DNA of 64,000 bases from Sindora glabra. Lineage: Eukaryota > Streptophyta > Magnoliopsida > Fabales > Fabaceae. The position numbers were made by a program, and so were the translations under genes. The notes under the pieces are model-generated. The model saw nothing but the letters and a program-made list of their open reading frames with translations. It did no database searches and was not told the DNA's origin. Position 1 is the first letter of the stretch; each line of letters opens with the position of its first letter. This document shows positions 60,604 to 64,000 of the stretch, in pieces. The DNA lies in NCBI GenBank assembly GCA_020226215.1, contig CM035233.1:4092001-4156000 (forward strand), read 5' to 3'.

Positions 60604-62331
60604 CTAAGAGAGCAACTGAAAATCACGTCACAGTATGAGTTTTTGTCCTTCTCTCTTTCCAAGGGTTTGATTCGATTCCCCACAATTTAGATAACGAGAA
60701 TCAATATTTTCTCCATCACGAATTTATGCCCAGAAAAGAAAAAGGTTAAAAAGCATAATGTAGATTTGGTTGCTTGTATAGCAAAAATTTTCATGGATAA
60801 TGTTTCATTTATCAATTGGAATGTCAACCATAATGGAATATTGGAACAGAAGTACGTGTCCAACCCATCTAATATGCCAGCTAGAAAGTTATTTTCTGTT
60901 CATGGGTGAATTTGACATGATGATGCTTCTTTGGATACGCGAAGGTTTTGTAATTTTTTATAAGGATTTTGTGCATGTATACCCGTTTCTAAATCATATA
61001 CAATAATATTTAAAGCTCATAATTCATTAAAAACAATACTTTGAATACTTCAATAAAGAAACCTTAAATTGAAGTTGAATAATTGGATTTAAGGTTAATT
61101 TATCCTTAATTCACAACTTTATAAAAAAATAGTCCTTAGAGTGTACCATCTTAATTAATACTTTACTAGTTACTAATCACATCCATTCTTAATTTATGCT
61201 CTCATCTTTGAAAGGGTTTTAACTGACTTTGCCACAAATTAGGCATTGCCACTTTCTCGATTGATCACGAGAATATTTGAAGCTTATAACTCATTAAAAT
61301 AGAATCAATCTAATAATTTAGTGACAAATTTAATTTATTTATTTTGACTTGTTTTCAAAACTTAGACCTTTCTATTAACGTGATTCGCAAATGGGTTACC
61401 CAAAAAACTTAAATCGAAACACATTTCAATTTTTACGAGCATTCAAATTCCAGTTTTTGTATTTCAATAAGGGGGCTGGTTAAAAGACAATTTACTAGAA
61501 ATGATTTTAGAGATAATTTTTTCTTGTTTAAAACATATCGAAATACTTGATTTGATTATGTCATGTTAAAAAACAAATACAATGCAAGGCTAAAATCATT
61601 AAATATAATGTTTGTTTCATGATTTCATCCTAATTAAAATGCAGTCTAGTTAAGTTCCTTAAATTTGGCTTCATCCCAAAAATTTAAATGTTTACGTAGT
61701 TCAACCGAAACACAATTTTCTTGAAACTTTATTTATAAATAAACTGAATTTTAGTCTTCGAAATATTACAAATAAAGGATTAAAGAAACCATCTAGCAGA
61801 ATAGATCAATTTTCATTGCTATTTGTTAACTGATCAGCTGAATTGAAATTAGTTAGTGGGACCTTGGGCATTATAATTGAGGTCGTAAACGAAAACACTT
61901 TTATAATAAAGGGAAAATCTTAAATAAAGGTTCTTAGGTGTTTTTCATGAAGTTCTTTATCTATAGTACGATATATTTATTAATTGTTATCTTAATATCA
62001 TTAACAATTACAATTTAATGATTATAATAATTAATAAAATTATAATTTTTTTCTTCAAATTGAATAATTAATACACATATCAAAATTTACGTGAAAAACC
62101 AAACATAAAAGGAAAATTTACTTAAATTTTATTTTATAATTAATTAGCCAAAAGTAAAGGTGAATAATGAAATTAATTGATCAAGTCCTCCCCTTTCAAA
62201 ATATTTTGATATATGTCACTAAACAGACAAACATGCATATTTCTCTCAATGTTACACTCTGCGTTTGACTTGAAACACTTTCTATTACGTTGTAGAAATA
62301 CCTTTAATCATCAATTAGATCATTTGACTAA
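60604..62331. repeat. R5 landmarks shared with R1-R4
   Basis: No gene is seen. TCTCCATCACGAATTTATGC at 60711 matches 4517, 60890-61500 matches 4690-5350 and 7500-8200, and 61680-62330 matches 8-660 and 8371-9010. The ORF 60800-61006 is not open in the paralogous segments. Confidence 0.6.
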
Positions 62332-62944
62332 GGCTCTGTTTCATGTAGATATCTGATAAGTTAACTGCTAACTGATAACTTATAGTTAATAACTAATAGT
62401 TAATAGTTAATTAAAGTATTTCGTAAAATTAGTTATTGAACTAGCTGAAATTGCAAAATGATATAAAAGAATATATTAATAGAAATATGTATAATTAAAA
62501 TAATTTATATTTATTTAAAAATTAAGTTATATTAATATAATTAAAAATTTTAAAATAAAAGTATAATTTCTAATATTTAATTAATTATATTTTATAAACT
62601 AATATATTTATTTACTTATATAATTTTTATTTTAGTATTTATTATAAAATTATAATTACTTAATATATAATTAATTATATATTTTTAAAAATTACTTAAA
62701 TGTATATTACAAAAAATTTGGATTGTAAATTAATAAAAAGAATAAGGATAGATTTGGAAAGAATTTAAAAAAATAGTAGCTTATAAGTTATAAGCTACTC
62801 TAGGTAACTTATTAAATCAGAACTTATAAGCTATTTGGAATAACTTATAAGCTAGTATAGAAAACGTCTTTAGAAGCTAACTTATAACTTATTAATCAGG
62901 TTAATAAGTTATAAATTAGCTTATTTATTGTACGAAATAGAGTC
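62332..62944. mobile_element. MITE of family B in R5
   Basis: Terminal inverted repeats read GGCTCTGTTTCATGTAG left and GACTCTATTTCGTACAAT right (reverse complement), flanked by TAA on both sides (62329-62331, 62945-62947). The interior is rich in GTTAATAACT- and AGTTATAAATTAGCTT-type inverted motifs. R1 (about 672-684) and R2 (about 9022-9034) keep the uninterrupted site (CATTCGACAAAGAGTTT in R1). Size is about 613 bases with no coding capacity. The 3-base TAA duplication suits a PIF/Harbinger-type MITE. A decayed relative lies at 36406-37260. Confidence 0.8.
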
Positions 62945-64000
62945 TAAGAGTTTAAATTTTATCTATGATCGGTATAAAATATTTTATATTATTAATAAAT
63001 AAGAAAAAATATGTTTTTTAAAATTATAAATAATTAAAGATTTTTAATTACAATAAAAAATTATAATAAGTTTTTATTGACAATGCAATATATGAATTAA
63101 TGATACTATAAAGTTAATTTACATTAACAATGAATGAAATTTAAGTTCTTTGACTAATACCTAAAAGGAGTATGAACGTGGAGATATTTCAACCAGTAGT
63201 AGTGTGAATCTACATAATATATATCTCGCATTAGATATGTAAATTATGTGAGAAAAATGTATAGCAATTGTGTAGTGGTTAAAAAATTGCATAATATATC
63301 AACAAAAAATGAACATAATGAGATAAAAAAATTATGGAAAGTAAGATAACCGGAATACTGCAAGCGCATCAATGAAGCAAAACTTTAACATAAGGGTTTG
63401 TTTATTTGCTGTTTTTATGTTTTTAGAAATAGAAATTTTTATTCAAGAACTATTTTCATAATTTATTTTTGAAAATTATAATTCTAAATATTTGACTTAA
63501 AAACAGAAAAACAGATGTAATATGCGTGCAACATGATTAAGATTTTCGAAACGTAAAGTATGCTAAAGTATACAATATATTTACAAAAAGATGCAGAAAG
63601 ACAAAAGGGGCTGATTATTATCTGTTCTTGATGTCGAAGAGGTATATATGTACATTTTCAAACTTAAGGCCTACTTCAATTCTTTATCATTGGAAAAACT
63701 TTTGATATTGAAATTCTTTCAAAAGAAAAACCGATACAAACTTACTTGAAAGAGGGCAAACAAATTTTTTTATCATAAAAACGGACCTTAAAAAATATCT
63801 TATGTCATGGGTTCAATATTTAATGATGGCCAAAATTATTTAGACGATTGGAAATAAATAGTATAACGGATACTTATAGTGAACTAGCTTTTTTTTTTTT
63901 TTTGAATCTTGAATTCGAACTCATAAGGGTATGCTAAAGTCCTACTTATCTTTTAAAAAGAAAAGAAATAAAGAAATCATTATATGCAAAGTGAAGTCAT

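Larger units (their letters stand above)
57535..64000. repeat. Tandem repeat unit R5 (runs off the right end)
   Basis: R5 starts with the TTGACATTGATTAGCAATT-type block (compare 5480 and 13757). It proceeds through the GAAACTTGCTCACTTATTTG block (57869), a foldback element, the shared block (59275-60120), the variant hairpin, and the landmarks at 60710, 60890 and 61060. It then continues into the R1-start block (61680) and the 63215 landmark. The final bases, GCAAAGTGAAGTCAT, match R1 just 7-10 bases before its ATGTAGAGAGTAAAGCTTT, so another A-type hairpin is expected immediately outside the window. A block of about 35 bases (TTGATTAGCAATTCTATAGT) is duplicated at 57585 and 57678. Confidence 0.75.

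Overview
The window looks like nuclear DNA from a dicot plant, probably from a repeat-rich intergenic region. It is very AT-rich and has no intact protein-coding gene. It does contain plant-type CACTA (En/Spm) transposons with TNP2-type transposase remains, small MITEs, a tRNA-derived SINE, a plastid-like initiator tRNA fragment, and hairpins that resemble the plant microRNA family miR477. I cannot name the species. All boundaries and similarities were read by eye; no alignment, folding or database search was run.

Layout. The backbone is a set of degenerate, directly repeated units that share an ordered series of landmarks: R1 (1-8370), R2 (8371-14827), R3 (14828-30905), R4 (30906-36200) and R5 (57535-64000, running off the right end). 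R1, R2 and R4 each carry, on the minus strand, a hairpin whose 5' arm contains a miR477-like core (1742-1854, 10019-10131, 35037-35152). Each of these has a TATA box about 65-70 bases upstream. R5 carries a more compact variant hairpin (60450-60524) with its own TATA box. The window stops just before the expected place of R5's standard hairpin. R3 has lost its hairpin at recombination junctions.

Three CACTA elements interrupt this backbone. CACTA-1 (17461-27445, in R3) and CACTA-2 (45285-54781, in the single-copy spacer) are about 10 kb and 9.5 kb. Both hold a broken TNP2-type transposase gene followed by a broken second En/Spm-type gene. CACTA-3 (31907-33876, in R4) is a 2 kb non-coding derivative with perfect target-site duplications and CpG-rich subterminal palindromes. 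Because the units are paralogous, several insertions can be compared with empty sites inside the same window: a MITE present in R1 and R2 but absent from R4, a SINE in R3, a MITE in R5, and CACTA-1 and CACTA-3.

The spacer 36200-57535 holds local duplications, a relative of the R5 MITE, CACTA-2 and the plastid trnfM-like sequence. The only plausible functional products are the miR477-like small RNAs. The transposase genes carry in-frame stops and frameshifts, so the non-coding CACTA-3 was probably moved by an intact relative elsewhere in the genome.
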